Below, piece by piece: positions 1 through 9,423 of a stretch of 18,643 nucleotides of DNA; within the stretch, counting starts at the first letter, position 1, and every line of letters begins with the position of its first letter. Below the pieces are notes generated by a model that was not told the DNA's origin, made no database searches, and was given only the letters and a program-made list of their open reading frames with translations. Location: the NCBI GenBank assembly GCA_030600525.1, contig JAUVLX010000025.1, positions 1 through 18,643 of the forward strand, in the 5' to 3' direction. A program made the translations under genes and the position numbers. This DNA is from Desulfobulbus sp. GTDB taxonomy: Bacteria; Desulfobacterota; Desulfobulbia; Desulfobulbales; Desulfobulbaceae.

Positions 1-1011
1 TGGTCAGAACGACTCTTTTTCGGCGCACAGGGTATGGTCGGTCACTACCCCAGACAGCGGGGCTATAGTGCACCTGCATTTGAGGAAGGGCAAACCCGGC
101 CTGGCAGTAACAACTCCGACAAAGATAATTATATTGAGGAAAAGGGGTATGACAACTGGACCGACTTTAGGCTCGAATACGTTCTTCCCCTGGGAAGTGG
201 GCAGGACACGGGAATGGTCACTTATAACTTAAAAAATGGTCTGTTGCAGTCAACACCGGTGGGCGGTGAAATATGGAACCCGATGGAGAGCGGCATCACA
301 ACCCTACTTCTCAGACAATTTAATCGTTATCGCAGCTTTGAATCAGACGACGATGAACTTGACGCCACCACCCATCCTGTGCAGCTAGCTCTTGCTTATG
401 ACAATACAGACTTTCCAAAAAATCCGTCCATGGGCAGCTCACAATACATGTCTGTTACCCACGACTTTGGTTGGTTTGAATCACCCGACGACTGGACATT
501 TATAGAGTTTGAAGCGAGTAAATATTTTTCTCTGGGCTCGTCAGAATATGCCAGACAACGCATTATTGCCTTGAACTTCTGGACCGGCGATGCCCCCAGC
601 TGGGAAGAAACAACTAATGCAGACGGTATTGTCAAAGTAAGTAACCGCCCGCCTTTTTACGAGGGGGCCAGCCTGGGTGGTTTTTACCGGATGCGCGGCT
701 ACCCGCAAGATAGATTCAATGATCGTTCGGTGATTTACACCACGGCTGAGTACAGATACACCCTGGACTGGAACCCGTTGGGCAATATCTCATGGTTACG
801 CTTTCTGCAAAGCGACTGGATGCAGATGGTCGGCTTTATCGAAGGAGGCAGAGTGGCTAATGAGTACGATCTCTCCGAATTACTCCAAGACTGGAAAGTG
901 GATGCAGGTGTTGGCCTTCGTTGTCTGTTTGCCGGTTCTGTAGCCAGACTTGATGTAGCAGTATCAGAGGAAGGAACAAGCATGTGGGTTATGTTTGGTC
1001 AACCATTCTAA
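1..1011 (+). CDS. Omp85/BamA-superfamily outer-membrane beta-barrel protein, C-terminal part (5' partial)
   Basis: The reading frame is open from base 1 (first residues WSERLFFGAQGM) and stops at 1009-1011, so only the last 336 or so residues are present and the true start lies outside the window. The C-terminal barrel of the surface-antigen (Omp85) family is recognisable. It has alternating amphipathic strands, an 'RMRGY' motif about 100 residues from the end that matches the lid-loop VRGF/Y motif of BamA/TamA, and a last strand ending in Phe (MFGQPF), the usual C-terminal signal for outer-membrane insertion. Family members insert or export proteins or lipids at the outer membrane. Any POTRA domains would be upstream and cannot be seen. 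The next gene starts 83 bp downstream on the same strand with no terminator between, so it probably belongs to the same operon as the ABC transporter. The substrate is unknown. Confidence 0.8.
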   Translation, partial: WSERLFFGAQGMVGHYPRQRGYSAPAFEEGQTRPGSNNSDKDNYIEEKGYDNWTDFRLEYVLPLGSGQDTGMVTYNLKNGLLQSTPVGGEIWNPMESGITTLLLRQFNRYRSFESDDDELDATTHPVQLALAYDNTDFPKNPSMGSSQYMSVTHDFGWFESPDDWTFIEFEASKYFSLGSSEYARQRIIALNFWTGDAPSWEETTNADGIVKVSNRPPFYEGASLGGFYRMRGYPQDRFNDRSVIYTTAEYRYTLDWNPLGNISWLRFLQSDWMQMVGFIEGGRVANEYDLSELLQDWKVDAGVGLRCLFAGSVARLDVAVSEEGTSMWVMFGQPF

Positions 1012-1094
1012 CCCGCCACTCTAATCTGTTTTAGTGAGTTTCATCCTACAAGGTACCGTGACTGCAATGGCATAACACCAAGTAAGGGAAATAT

Positions 1095-1745
1095 ATGGAA
1101 AGGCTCCCCCCCCTGCCATTATCAAAATCCATTGAAATCGCCTATAAATCGATCAAGGTTCGTTTTTTTCGTTCCTTGATCACCACCACCAGTCTGGTGC
1201 TGGCGGTTGCCTTCCTCTGTTATATTCAAATCTGTAACAATCTGGCCAATGCTCTCTTCATGACGGGCGAACCGACGGCCCTGCAAATCCTTGTCAAAGC
1301 TGGTTTTGACATCACTCCCCAGACAACAGCCATAGGTGAAAGTGCCAAACAACAGTGGATAGTTGTCCTTTCACTCCTGGTTTGTGTGGTTGGTATCGTT
1401 AATGCGCAGCTCATGGCCGTCACAGAACGTTTTCGAGAAATCGGCACTATGAAATGCCTGGGGGCTCTGGACCGGGTGGTCCTGCTCCTCTTTGTAATTG
1501 AAGCTGGCATGCAGGGGATTGTAGGAGCTACTGCCGGTGCATTGCTCGGTTGCGTTAGCGGCGTTCTGAGCTCCCTTTCGTCTCTGGGAACTGCCATATT
1601 TGTGTCATTTCCCCTGCAAACAATCCTCCTCACCATGCTCAAAGCTACCCTCACAGGCTGCCTGCTCAGTCTGGTTGGTGTTATTTTTCCAGCCATTAAA
1701 GCAGCACGCATGGAACCAGTGGAAGCGATGCGGGTGGAGCAATGA
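1095..1745 (+). CDS. Short FtsX/MacB-type ABC transporter permease
   Basis: This 216-aa integral inner-membrane protein has the FtsX-domain layout. A first transmembrane helix at about residues 25-50 follows a basic segment. Only about 35 residues of periplasmic loop come next, then three more helices (about 88-108, 126-160 and 175-203). Two family signatures are visible: ERFREIGTMKCLGA (111-124), the coupling segment that meets the ATPase, and PAIKAARMEPVEAMR (199-213) at the C-terminus. Typical MacB or LolC/E permeases are 380-650 aa and carry a periplasmic domain of about 200 residues between helices 1 and 2. That domain is missing here, and nothing in the frame suggests truncation by mutation. 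The start ATG has a weak purine-rich site (AAGGGA) 7-8 nt upstream. It probably pairs with the much larger permease two genes downstream, with the intervening ATPase serving both. The substrate is unknown. Confidence 0.82.
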   Translation: MERLPPLPLSKSIEIAYKSIKVRFFRSLITTTSLVLAVAFLCYIQICNNLANALFMTGEPTALQILVKAGFDITPQTTAIGESAKQQWIVVLSLLVCVVGIVNAQLMAVTERFREIGTMKCLGALDRVVLLLFVIEAGMQGIVGATAGALLGCVSGVLSSLSSLGTAIFVSFPLQTILLTMLKATLTGCLLSLVGVIFPAIKAARMEPVEAMRVEQ

Positions 1746-1824
1746 TACTTCTTGGGGCAATACACTCAAACAATACAAATTCACTTTACTCCGTGTCCGG
1801 TAACCTTCACCAATAACGGGTACT

Positions 1825-2553
1825 ATGCAGCACACTATCGTCCGAACCACTGACGTCACAAAAAGTTTTCAGCTTGGCAAACAGCAGTTGGAGGTACTCA
1901 AAGGCATCAGTCTGACTATCGCCACTGGTCGCTATATCTCCATCATGGGTCCTTCAGGCTCCGGTAAATCAACCCTTTTCAACATGATCGGCGGCCTAGA
2001 CAAGCCAACCTCCGGCAAAGTCTTTATCGATGAAGTCGATATTGCCCAGTTGGATGCCTATGAACTGGCCTGGTTGCGTTGCCGTAAAATAGGCTACATT
2101 TTCCAGACCTTCAACCTTATCCCTGTAATGACTGCTCTGGAAAATGTGACCCTGCCCATGACCTTTGGCGGCACAGGTAATGATGAAGCAGTTGAACGGG
2201 GAATGAAACTGCTCAAGCAGGTCGGCCTGGAAACTCGTTTCAGTCATAAGCCATCGGAACTCTCTGGCGGTCAGCAGCAGCGGGTAGCCGTTGCCCGCGC
2301 CCTCGCCAATGACCCGGCAATAATCCTTGCCGACGAGCCCACCGGGAACCTTGATCTCACCACTGGTGAGGAAATCATAGATCTTCTGAAACAGATGAGT
2401 TCAGACCGTGGAGTCACCATTATTTCGGCAACCCACGATTTCAAAATGCTCAACGTATCTGACGAAGTTATCTGGATTCGTGATGGCAGGATTGATAAAA
2501 TAGAAAAACGTGAAGAGTTAAATATCTCTGTAGGCACAATTGATGAGCGATAA
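1825..2553 (+). CDS. ABC transporter ATP-binding protein, LolD/MacB type
   Basis: This is a 242-aa cytoplasmic ATPase with every canonical motif: Walker A GPSGSGKST (42-50), Q-loop Gln94 in the stretch YIFQTFNLIP that is typical of the LolD/MacB/FtsE group, signature LSGGQ (146-150) followed by QQR, Walker B IILADE (166-171), D-loop residues GNLD (174-177), and switch His204. The length fits the 220-250 aa of stand-alone LolD-type subunits. These ATPases drive conformational change (mechanotransmission) of FtsX-fold permeases to extract or move lipoproteins, toxins or peptides in the periplasm, rather than moving substrate through the membrane. It lies 79 bp after the small permease, and its last 11 nt overlap the start of the giant permease fusion, which implies translational coupling. 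It therefore most likely energises a heterodimer of those two permeases. Confidence 0.93.
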   Translation: MQHTIVRTTDVTKSFQLGKQQLEVLKGISLTIATGRYISIMGPSGSGKSTLFNMIGGLDKPTSGKVFIDEVDIAQLDAYELAWLRCRKIGYIFQTFNLIPVMTALENVTLPMTFGGTGNDEAVERGMKLLKQVGLETRFSHKPSELSGGQQQRVAVARALANDPAIILADEPTGNLDLTTGEEIIDLLKQMSSDRGVTIISATHDFKMLNVSDEVIWIRDGRIDKIEKREELNISVGTIDER

Positions 2554-5500
2554 GAGCACCGCAATAGATTGCAGCAGAAGGATACGGTTATCGCCTGTCC
2601 CTATAATACTTTCTATGGCTGTGTTCATTTTGTCTATACTGCTTTGCACAGGGACAGCATCCGCCTCTCCATCTCATCTACCCCAAGTAAACAGTTTGCA
2701 AACTGCTGTTTCCTTTTTTTCCTCCCTTGGTGACCGATCAACAGCAACCGCTGGCACCACTGCCGCTGCTGAGTACATTGAAAAACGGCTGGCGGCAGCA
2801 CGCCCAGCGAAATCGGGATATACTGATTTCACTCTTCCGGTCCGTCGTCACCAGGGTTCGCAACTCAACATTGGCAGCACCTCTCTCCCCATCCATCCAC
2901 TTTACTACAATGCCATCACTCCGCAAAACCTTTCCGCAGAGGGGTTACAGGGTGATCTTATATATGTCGGCAAAGGCGAGCTTGGGGATTTTAATGGTTT
3001 TGAAGTTGTCGGATCGATCGTCCTCATGGATTTTGACTCAGGTCGCAATTGGCTCAATGCAGCTTCCCTTGGCGCAAAAGCACTGATTTATATTGGGGGT
3101 GCCAGAGCAAATCGCCCTCAGTTTCTCGACAAAGAGGAGCTCTCCCCTATCCAATTCCCCTGCTTTTGGACGACAAAAACAGAGCTTGCCAGCCTCCTTT
3201 CCTTGCCGCTCTCCAAAAAACGTCAACCGCTTGCAAAAGCCGTTACTCTTACAAGTTCCATCCGGTGGGAGCAAGGTACGGCACGCAACCTGTACGCTCT
3301 TTTCCCTGGCACTGATCCAACAAAAAAAGATCAACTCCTTGTCGTTGAAGCCTTTTACGACTCCTCATATTTTATCCCTGGATCCTCCCCCGGTGCTGAC
3401 GAGGCTCTTTCCATTGCCTCTCTGCTTGAGCTGGCTGATTTCCTCCATGACAATCCCCCCCAAAGGCCATTTTTGCTTGTGGCGACCAGTGGTCATGACC
3501 AGGAGCTTGCAGGCATGCGGGAAATAATTTGGACAGCCAATGTCGCCTCCAAAGATCTCCGTAAAATGGGAAAGAAAATCAAGGCAGATAAAAAACTGCG
3601 CAATCGCTACATAGGAGCACTCCAAGATTTTATTGCAGGCCAATTAGAAGAACTCGATGGCATGAACCTGCAGGCTGGTCTGCAAGAAACTGTAAAGCTC
3701 GACATTGATCGCATCTCAAACGAGTTAATGGATCTTCGCATGGCCAGTGAGACGTCTGAGTCAAACAATCGCATCAAGGTGCTTGCCAAAAAAAGAATGC
3801 TTCTTCGTCAAATTAGCTGGCGGACTAGTTTCAACGACCTTAGCCAAGAAGATACAACGCTCCTTATACCGCTCGCTCAATCAGCAATCAACAGCCACCT
3901 CAATGTCCTGACCGAACTCAACGGCCAGCAAAAGATGCTGAAAAAAAGCAGACAATTTCGGTCACTACTTGCTGAATTTGAGCCCCGCGCTATAGTTTCG
4001 CTCCATCTATCAAGCCACGGCAATGGACTTGGGGCATTTGAACGCGGTTTCATGTACCCGCTTCGCTCCAGAATCAACCGAACCGGTGCCTTTCGTGAAA
4101 TAGATGAAGCCCTGCAACAGGTTGCAGCAGCAACTCCGGAAACCGCACCCATTTTCATCTCAACCCTTCGCCCAGACAGGCTTCACCCCTGGCAAGACCT
4201 ACTACCCGATAGGCCGCACTTGGGGGGAGAGGTGAGTTGTCTCGCGGGGTTGCCAGGTCTGTCACTCGTTACCACCGGTGATCTCAGATCCAAATGGGGG
4301 ACGCCCTTTGACACAACCGATCATATTGACTGGAACAAAGCCACCTACCAGTGGCAATTGGCCAACTCACTGATCATGGGTCTCGACAAGGCGGCAGATC
4401 TGCCCCTTGGATACATTCGCGATGGTTTTGCAACGGTATCAGGCAAAGCCGGCCTGCTCCTGCACGGTGAACTGTTTGCAGAACAACCCGCTCCTGAGAC
4501 CATGCTGCTTGCCTTCCAGGGACCAGCCCGCTACCACCTTCTTACCGATCTCCAAGGGCAATTCCTTCTCAAGGGAGTGGCAGATAAAAAACACGTGCAG
4601 GACAAGGTTATCCTTGAAGGATATAAATTTTCAACCGTCGATGATGGTGCCAACTGGGCCATTGACAAAAAGCTGACCGGCAAAGCTGCTTATCGGATCA
4701 AGATGCAGCGCCAAGACATGCGTACCGACCTAGTCATGTTCAACTGCAAACAGGTAACCTTTTTCAATCTGCTTGAGCCACGCAGCCTCCGCTACATGAC
4801 CAAGCTGCAGTTGATTGACGGGCGCAGAGAAGCCCCTCCACTTCGCTACTGGTACAGCCGTATTGATACGAGATCCTCCATCATTGCTTCTCTTTTTCTT
4901 GAACCGGGTACACGAATAAAATTGACCCTTTCAGACACTATCCTCAAGAAAAAGATGCTCCTTATCAATTCAGACCAGCTTCATCCGCTAGGCCAGGGAT
5001 ACGAGGTTGACACACATCCTTCCCTCTATCATACCAGCTACCTGACCGCTCGTGACCATTGGGCATTGCTTGCGCCCCGAATAGCCAATCTTGAACGCCA
5101 CGGTATCCATAATGAACGTATCAAAGATCTGCAACAACAGGGGGTGAAAGCACTCAACGCTGCTGAGCAGGCTCTGGAAGAAAAACAGTATCAACTTTTC
5201 AGCGAAGCGGCAAACACCTCCTGGGCACTAGCCAGCCGGGTGTATGAAGATGTAGAAAAAACGCAGAAGGATGTCTTGTTCGGAGTACTTTTTTACATCG
5301 CACTTTTCGTGCCCTTTGCTTTTTGCATGGAACGGCTCATATTTGGCTATGTTTCGATTTACAAACGAATCATAGCCTTTACTCTTATCCTGTGCCTCCT
5401 CATCGCTATCATTGCTCAGGTGCACCCTGCCTTTGCCCTGGCCTACAGCCCAACAGTTGTTATTCTTGCCTTTTTCATTATCGGTCTCTCCTTGCTGGTA

Positions 5501-7393
5501 ACCATGATCATTCTCCTCCGGTTTGAAAGTGTGATGATATTGTTAAAACGCATAGCTTCCCATAAACGACCGGTGGAAATTTCTACCTGGAAGGCCTTTA
5601 TGGCTGCCTTCTACTTAGGAGTTTCCAATCTACGCCGGCGACGTCTCAGAACAGCCCTGACCTGCCTGACCCTGATAATTCTAACCTTTACCATCATGAG
5701 TTTTACCACGGTCAACACCATGCGCAGGCAAAACAAACTCAATTTTGAGAAACAAGGCACCTACCAAGGAGTCCTTTTCAAAGACATTGGCTGGACTAAG
5801 CTACCAAGAGAGACCTTGTCAACATTCAAATCGCTGTTTAACGGCGAGGCAATTGTTGGCCCCAGAGTTTGGCTCAGCGCTGAAGATCCCACCCGAGCAG
5901 CCCGTATTCAGGTTAATTGGCAGAAACACCCTTTTCTCGTTCAGGGTCTTACCGGACTCTCCTCCATGGAACCCAAACTGAGCGGCATTGATACTATTCT
6001 CCTCAAAGGCCGCTGGTTCAACAGTGATGAACCTAACGGGGTCATCATTCCTGCCAGCCTGGCGGCACGGATAGATATAGATCCAGATAAACCTGATCAA
6101 CCGACCCTCAACCTCTGGGGCATACCCCTCAAAGTGACCGGTATTTTTTCGGAAAAACTCCTCCAAAATTTTACCGACCTTGATGGCGAAATGCTGACCC
6201 CTGCTATTTTCCCTTCCGAAAGCATGCGGGAAATGACAGAAGTGGAAAAAGAAGCCCTGGAGTCGGGAGAAGATGTGCATAACTTTCAAGGTCGATACCG
6301 GCATATAAGTACCGACCAAGTGCTTATTCTACCTGCAAAAACATTACTGACCCTTGGGGGAGAATTAAAAAGTGTTGCCCTGACAACACCTCAACTCATC
6401 AATGATGACATGCTTACCACCCTGACGGACAGATTTAACCTAACCCTGTTCAGCAGTGAACCAGATGGCGTTTTTGTATATAATGCCAGTGATACCATGC
6501 AGTATTCGGGTATGCCCAATATCATCATTCCACTGGTCATATCCATCCTTATTGTCCTCAATACAATGATCAGTTCAGTATATGAGCGAAAAAAAGAGAT
6601 TGCGGTCTACACTTCTGTAGGGCTCGCTCCCACCCATGTCTCGTTCCTGTTCATTGCCGAGGCACTTGCCTTTGCCGTTATCTCAGTAGTTCTCGGGTAC
6701 CTGTTGGCGCAGATCAGCGCAGGTTTTCTGGCTGGTACCAGCCTCTGGGAAGGAATTACCGTTAATTATTCATCAACAGCCGGCGTGGCTGCCATGATCT
6801 TGGTAATGGGGGTAGTTCTCTTGTCTGTCATTTATCCATCAAAGGTCGCAGCATCCATTGCCATACCTGATGTCAATAAAAGTTGGGTCATGCCAGATGC
6901 TGAGCAAGATACCCTGACAGTGACGTTACCATTTTTAATGCGCTTTCATGAACATGCTTCCATCTGCGGTTTTTTGCACGCCTATTTCAGCGCCCACCAG
7001 GATGTCTCTCACGGCATTTTTTCCACTGGCCCCATTGAAATTATTGATGCTACCCACATGGAAGATTCCGTTCAGCACCGGTTACCCATGGCTGATGACT
7101 GTCTCCACCTGCGAGCCAAAGTCTGGCTTGCCCCCTTTGATTTCGGCATCCTGCAGTGGGTTGATCTCCGATTCTGCCATGCACGGGAAGGCAATGATTT
7201 TCTTGAGATAAGTGTTCTTTTGACCAGAAAGGCTGGTGAATTTGGGGTATGGAGGCGGGTAAACAGCGCCTTTATCCATACCCTACGCAAGCAGCTCCTT
7301 GTCTGGCGATCACTTGACAAGGAAGGACATGCTCAATACGCCAAAGTCCTTGATCAAATAACAACATCCGAAAATACCGAGGAAACAGCATGA
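2543..7393 (+). CDS. Giant fusion: periplasmic M28-like (pseudo)peptidase domain plus FtsX-type ABC permease
   Basis: I chose the ATG at 2543 (1616 aa); an in-frame TTG lies one codon upstream. Visible layout: signal sequence or anchor (about 19-42, ending in TASA); M28-peptidase-like region with a PA-like insert (about 50-610); carboxypeptidase-regulatory-like beta domain (about 620-700); helical stretch (about 830-910); three transmembrane helices (about 911-930, 943-967, 970-996); FtsX helix 1 (about 1037-1059) after a basic LRRRRLR segment; a periplasmic domain of about 265 residues; FtsX helices 2-4 (about 1327-1348, 1371-1400, 1408-1434); and a cytoplasmic tail of about 175 residues. 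In the M28 core the HxD motif reads FYD (271-273), Asp286 of the GAD motif is kept, the catalytic EE pair reads HD (318-319), and the late His of HTPxDT is Gly586. The fold is probably kept while zinc peptidase activity is altered or lost. A charged helical insert (about 330-460) interrupts the core. It is probably the large partner of the small permease. The substrate is unknown. Confidence 0.85.
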   Translation: MSDKSTAIDCSRRIRLSPVPIILSMAVFILSILLCTGTASASPSHLPQVNSLQTAVSFFSSLGDRSTATAGTTAAAEYIEKRLAAARPAKSGYTDFTLPVRRHQGSQLNIGSTSLPIHPLYYNAITPQNLSAEGLQGDLIYVGKGELGDFNGFEVVGSIVLMDFDSGRNWLNAASLGAKALIYIGGARANRPQFLDKEELSPIQFPCFWTTKTELASLLSLPLSKKRQPLAKAVTLTSSIRWEQGTARNLYALFPGTDPTKKDQLLVVEAFYDSSYFIPGSSPGADEALSIASLLELADFLHDNPPQRPFLLVATSGHDQELAGMREIIWTANVASKDLRKMGKKIKADKKLRNRYIGALQDFIAGQLEELDGMNLQAGLQETVKLDIDRISNELMDLRMASETSESNNRIKVLAKKRMLLRQISWRTSFNDLSQEDTTLLIPLAQSAINSHLNVLTELNGQQKMLKKSRQFRSLLAEFEPRAIVSLHLSSHGNGLGAFERGFMYPLRSRINRTGAFREIDEALQQVAAATPETAPIFISTLRPDRLHPWQDLLPDRPHLGGEVSCLAGLPGLSLVTTGDLRSKWGTPFDTTDHIDWNKATYQWQLANSLIMGLDKAADLPLGYIRDGFATVSGKAGLLLHGELFAEQPAPETMLLAFQGPARYHLLTDLQGQFLLKGVADKKHVQDKVILEGYKFSTVDDGANWAIDKKLTGKAAYRIKMQRQDMRTDLVMFNCKQVTFFNLLEPRSLRYMTKLQLIDGRREAPPLRYWYSRIDTRSSIIASLFLEPGTRIKLTLSDTILKKKMLLINSDQLHPLGQGYEVDTHPSLYHTSYLTARDHWALLAPRIANLERHGIHNERIKDLQQQGVKALNAAEQALEEKQYQLFSEAANTSWALASRVYEDVEKTQKDVLFGVLFYIALFVPFAFCMERLIFGYVSIYKRIIAFTLILCLLIAIIAQVHPAFALAYSPTVVILAFFIIGLSLLVTMIILLRFESVMILLKRIASHKRPVEISTWKAFMAAFYLGVSNLRRRRLRTALTCLTLIILTFTIMSFTTVNTMRRQNKLNFEKQGTYQGVLFKDIGWTKLPRETLSTFKSLFNGEAIVGPRVWLSAEDPTRAARIQVNWQKHPFLVQGLTGLSSMEPKLSGIDTILLKGRWFNSDEPNGVIIPASLAARIDIDPDKPDQPTLNLWGIPLKVTGIFSEKLLQNFTDLDGEMLTPAIFPSESMREMTEVEKEALESGEDVHNFQGRYRHISTDQVLILPAKTLLTLGGELKSVALTTPQLINDDMLTTLTDRFNLTLFSSEPDGVFVYNASDTMQYSGMPNIIIPLVISILIVLNTMISSVYERKKEIAVYTSVGLAPTHVSFLFIAEALAFAVISVVLGYLLAQISAGFLAGTSLWEGITVNYSSTAGVAAMILVMGVVLLSVIYPSKVAASIAIPDVNKSWVMPDAEQDTLTVTLPFLMRFHEHASICGFLHAYFSAHQDVSHGIFSTGPIEIIDATHMEDSVQHRLPMADDCLHLRAKVWLAPFDFGILQWVDLRFCHAREGNDFLEISVLLTRKAGEFGVWRRVNSAFIHTLRKQLLVWRSLDKEGHAQYAKVLDQITTSENTEETA

Positions 7394-9381
7394 GTTCCCC
7401 TCAAAAAACATCCCTTAAACCTATCCGCCTACGGGCGGTTCTCCTGGGAACGATGCTGGCCGCTGTTATCTGTGCACTCACCCCGATCAACAACATCTAT
7501 AACCAGGCAACTCCCCTGGGTGGTGGTCATTTCCCCCTTGCGCCGTTTTATGTCCTCATCACCACATCCCTGCTAGCCGGAATAATCAGCAGAATCTTGC
7601 CAACAGCACGGCTCATAACCGGCCAGGAACTTTTGGTCGTCTGGATACAGATGGTCATTGCCTCGGGCATTGCCTACACCGGACTCACCCGGACCTTTTT
7701 CATCAACCTGACCGTCCCTTTCCAATTTGCCACCGCCGAAAACAATTGGCAGGCAACGCTTCAACCACTTTTACCCGACCTCCTCTATCCTGGGGAAGGT
7801 GCCATCACTGGCCTTTACAATGGTCTAGCCAACGGTCGTCATATGGGATGGCTGGAGGTTATTGCCAACATCCCGTGGCAACACTGGATAAAACCGCTCC
7901 TGGCTTGGGGTATTTTTATCCTGCTTTGCTACACGGTCATGATTGCTCTCGTCAACCTGCTTTCACGGCAATGGATCCACAACGAGCGCATGAATTTCCC
8001 GCTGCTACGGGTCCCGCTCTTGATGGCCGAAAGCTTTGACAACAATGGCTTGCGTTCCTTTTTGTTGAACCCCTATCTTCTGTGGGGACTATCAATACCT
8101 GTTACCCTGCACCTGCTCAATGGGCTCAACTATTATTTCCCGTCTGTTCCGACCATTCCCACCCTGATCCTTGCCGGACCTTATTTTCCCAAGGTGGGTC
8201 TCCTTTCAGGTTTTATAAAACTCAAAATTTTCATTTATCCCATATTTATCGGTTTTGCCTTCCTCGCTGCCCGCCAGGTTTCCTTTTCCTGCTGGCTCTT
8301 CTTTCTTCTTGGCAGTCTGCTGATCGGTCTACTCAGCGTGTTGGGTTATAATATCCCAGCCTCTTCTCTGGGCGTCACCTTTGGCCCTACCCTGGCCCGC
8401 CCTGAAGAGACGCAGATGATTGGTGCCTATGGCGTTTTTTTTGTCTTCCTTGTCTGGTTATCCAGGCATCACCTGCAACATATCGTTAAACAGGCTTTTA
8501 CCACCGGACCAGTAACCGTCAACACCGAGTGGTTTTCCATCCGCCTCTCCTTCTGGATAGCTGTGGCCGGGATGGCAGCCATTGTGGGCTGGGCAATCTT
8601 TTTCGGCATGCAGCCGACAACGGCCCTGCTCATGGTTTTCGCTTTTTTTATGATTACCCTGGTTGCCTCCAGGATCATCTGTCAGGGAGGTCTGGGTTAT
8701 TTTACGCTTACAGCTGCGCCTCTTGATGGGTTGCTGGTTATCTTTGGCCCGGCACTTTTTAGCAAAGTCGGTCTGCTGATTGCGGCGGTGGCACAAAAGG
8801 TATTATTTGTCGATCTCAGAGAATCACTAACCGCCTCTTTACTCCATGCACGTGAAGTGCATCATAACATGCAAAACAGGCGGTTACTGCTCTTTGGAAT
8901 CGGACTGACAGTGACAACGGCGGTTGTAGTTTCTTTCATTGCTATGCTTGCCCTGTGTTACAAATATGGCATTCGTGAACTGCAGCTGGAATGGGCAACA
9001 CGTACATCTCTTGGGGTCTATGAAAACATTGTCCGCCTCAATGACACTGGGGTAGAGGCCGGTCACTGGGTAAAAATATTTTCCATCATAGGGGCAGTGG
9101 TTATGCTTATCCTGGTCACCTGTTATCACCGCTTTTACTGGTGGCCCATCCATCCTCTTGGCTACCTCACGGCCTATTCCTCCGCCATGCGCATCCTCTG
9201 GTTTTCTTTTTTTCTCGGGTGGATGTGCAATGCGCTGTGTATGCGGTACGGAGGGGTGGTTTTATTTAAAAAACTACGATTCTTTTTCATCGGCCTGATC
9301 ATAGGCGACCTCTTTATGGGGGGCACCTGGGCCATAATCGGCTTGTTTGCCGATGGCAGCTATCAGGTTCTGCCTGATTAA
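7390..9381 (+). CDS. DUF6785/DUF6784-like polytopic membrane protein (OPT-like)
   Basis: This 663-aa protein is almost wholly hydrophobic, with roughly 14-16 likely membrane helices. I recognise the pattern of the DUF6785/DUF6784 family. An N-terminal part has NNIYNQATPLGGGHFPLAPF (29-48). A central RQWIHNERMNFPLLRVPLLM segment follows. The C-terminal part has WWPIHPLGY (from residue 584), then FLGW and RYGG motifs before the last helices (family consensus WWPxHPxGY...W...RYGG). The family is often found near oligopeptide-transporter (OPT)-like proteins, but I know of no demonstrated substrate. Its ATG overlaps the stop of the preceding FtsX fusion as ATGA, so the two are almost certainly translationally coupled and in one transcript. 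A carrier role for peptides or other small molecules handled by the ABC/Omp85 part is an inference from context and from the OPT resemblance. Confidence 0.72.
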   Translation: MSSPQKTSLKPIRLRAVLLGTMLAAVICALTPINNIYNQATPLGGGHFPLAPFYVLITTSLLAGIISRILPTARLITGQELLVVWIQMVIASGIAYTGLTRTFFINLTVPFQFATAENNWQATLQPLLPDLLYPGEGAITGLYNGLANGRHMGWLEVIANIPWQHWIKPLLAWGIFILLCYTVMIALVNLLSRQWIHNERMNFPLLRVPLLMAESFDNNGLRSFLLNPYLLWGLSIPVTLHLLNGLNYYFPSVPTIPTLILAGPYFPKVGLLSGFIKLKIFIYPIFIGFAFLAARQVSFSCWLFFLLGSLLIGLLSVLGYNIPASSLGVTFGPTLARPEETQMIGAYGVFFVFLVWLSRHHLQHIVKQAFTTGPVTVNTEWFSIRLSFWIAVAGMAAIVGWAIFFGMQPTTALLMVFAFFMITLVASRIICQGGLGYFTLTAAPLDGLLVIFGPALFSKVGLLIAAVAQKVLFVDLRESLTASLLHAREVHHNMQNRRLLLFGIGLTVTTAVVVSFIAMLALCYKYGIRELQLEWATRTSLGVYENIVRLNDTGVEAGHWVKIFSIIGAVVMLILVTCYHRFYWWPIHPLGYLTAYSSAMRILWFSFFLGWMCNALCMRYGGVVLFKKLRFFFIGLIIGDLFMGGTWAIIGLFADGSYQVLPD

Positions 9382-9423
9382 CAACAAAAACACCTCACAC
9401 CAGTCAACAGGTATAACAGTCGC

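Noticed and set aside
1226..1765. Open frame of 179 codons on the - strand over the small permease gene
   Set aside because: It is antisense to the FtsX-type permease, rich in Arg/Thr/Pro as expected of a shadow frame, with no recognisable motif.
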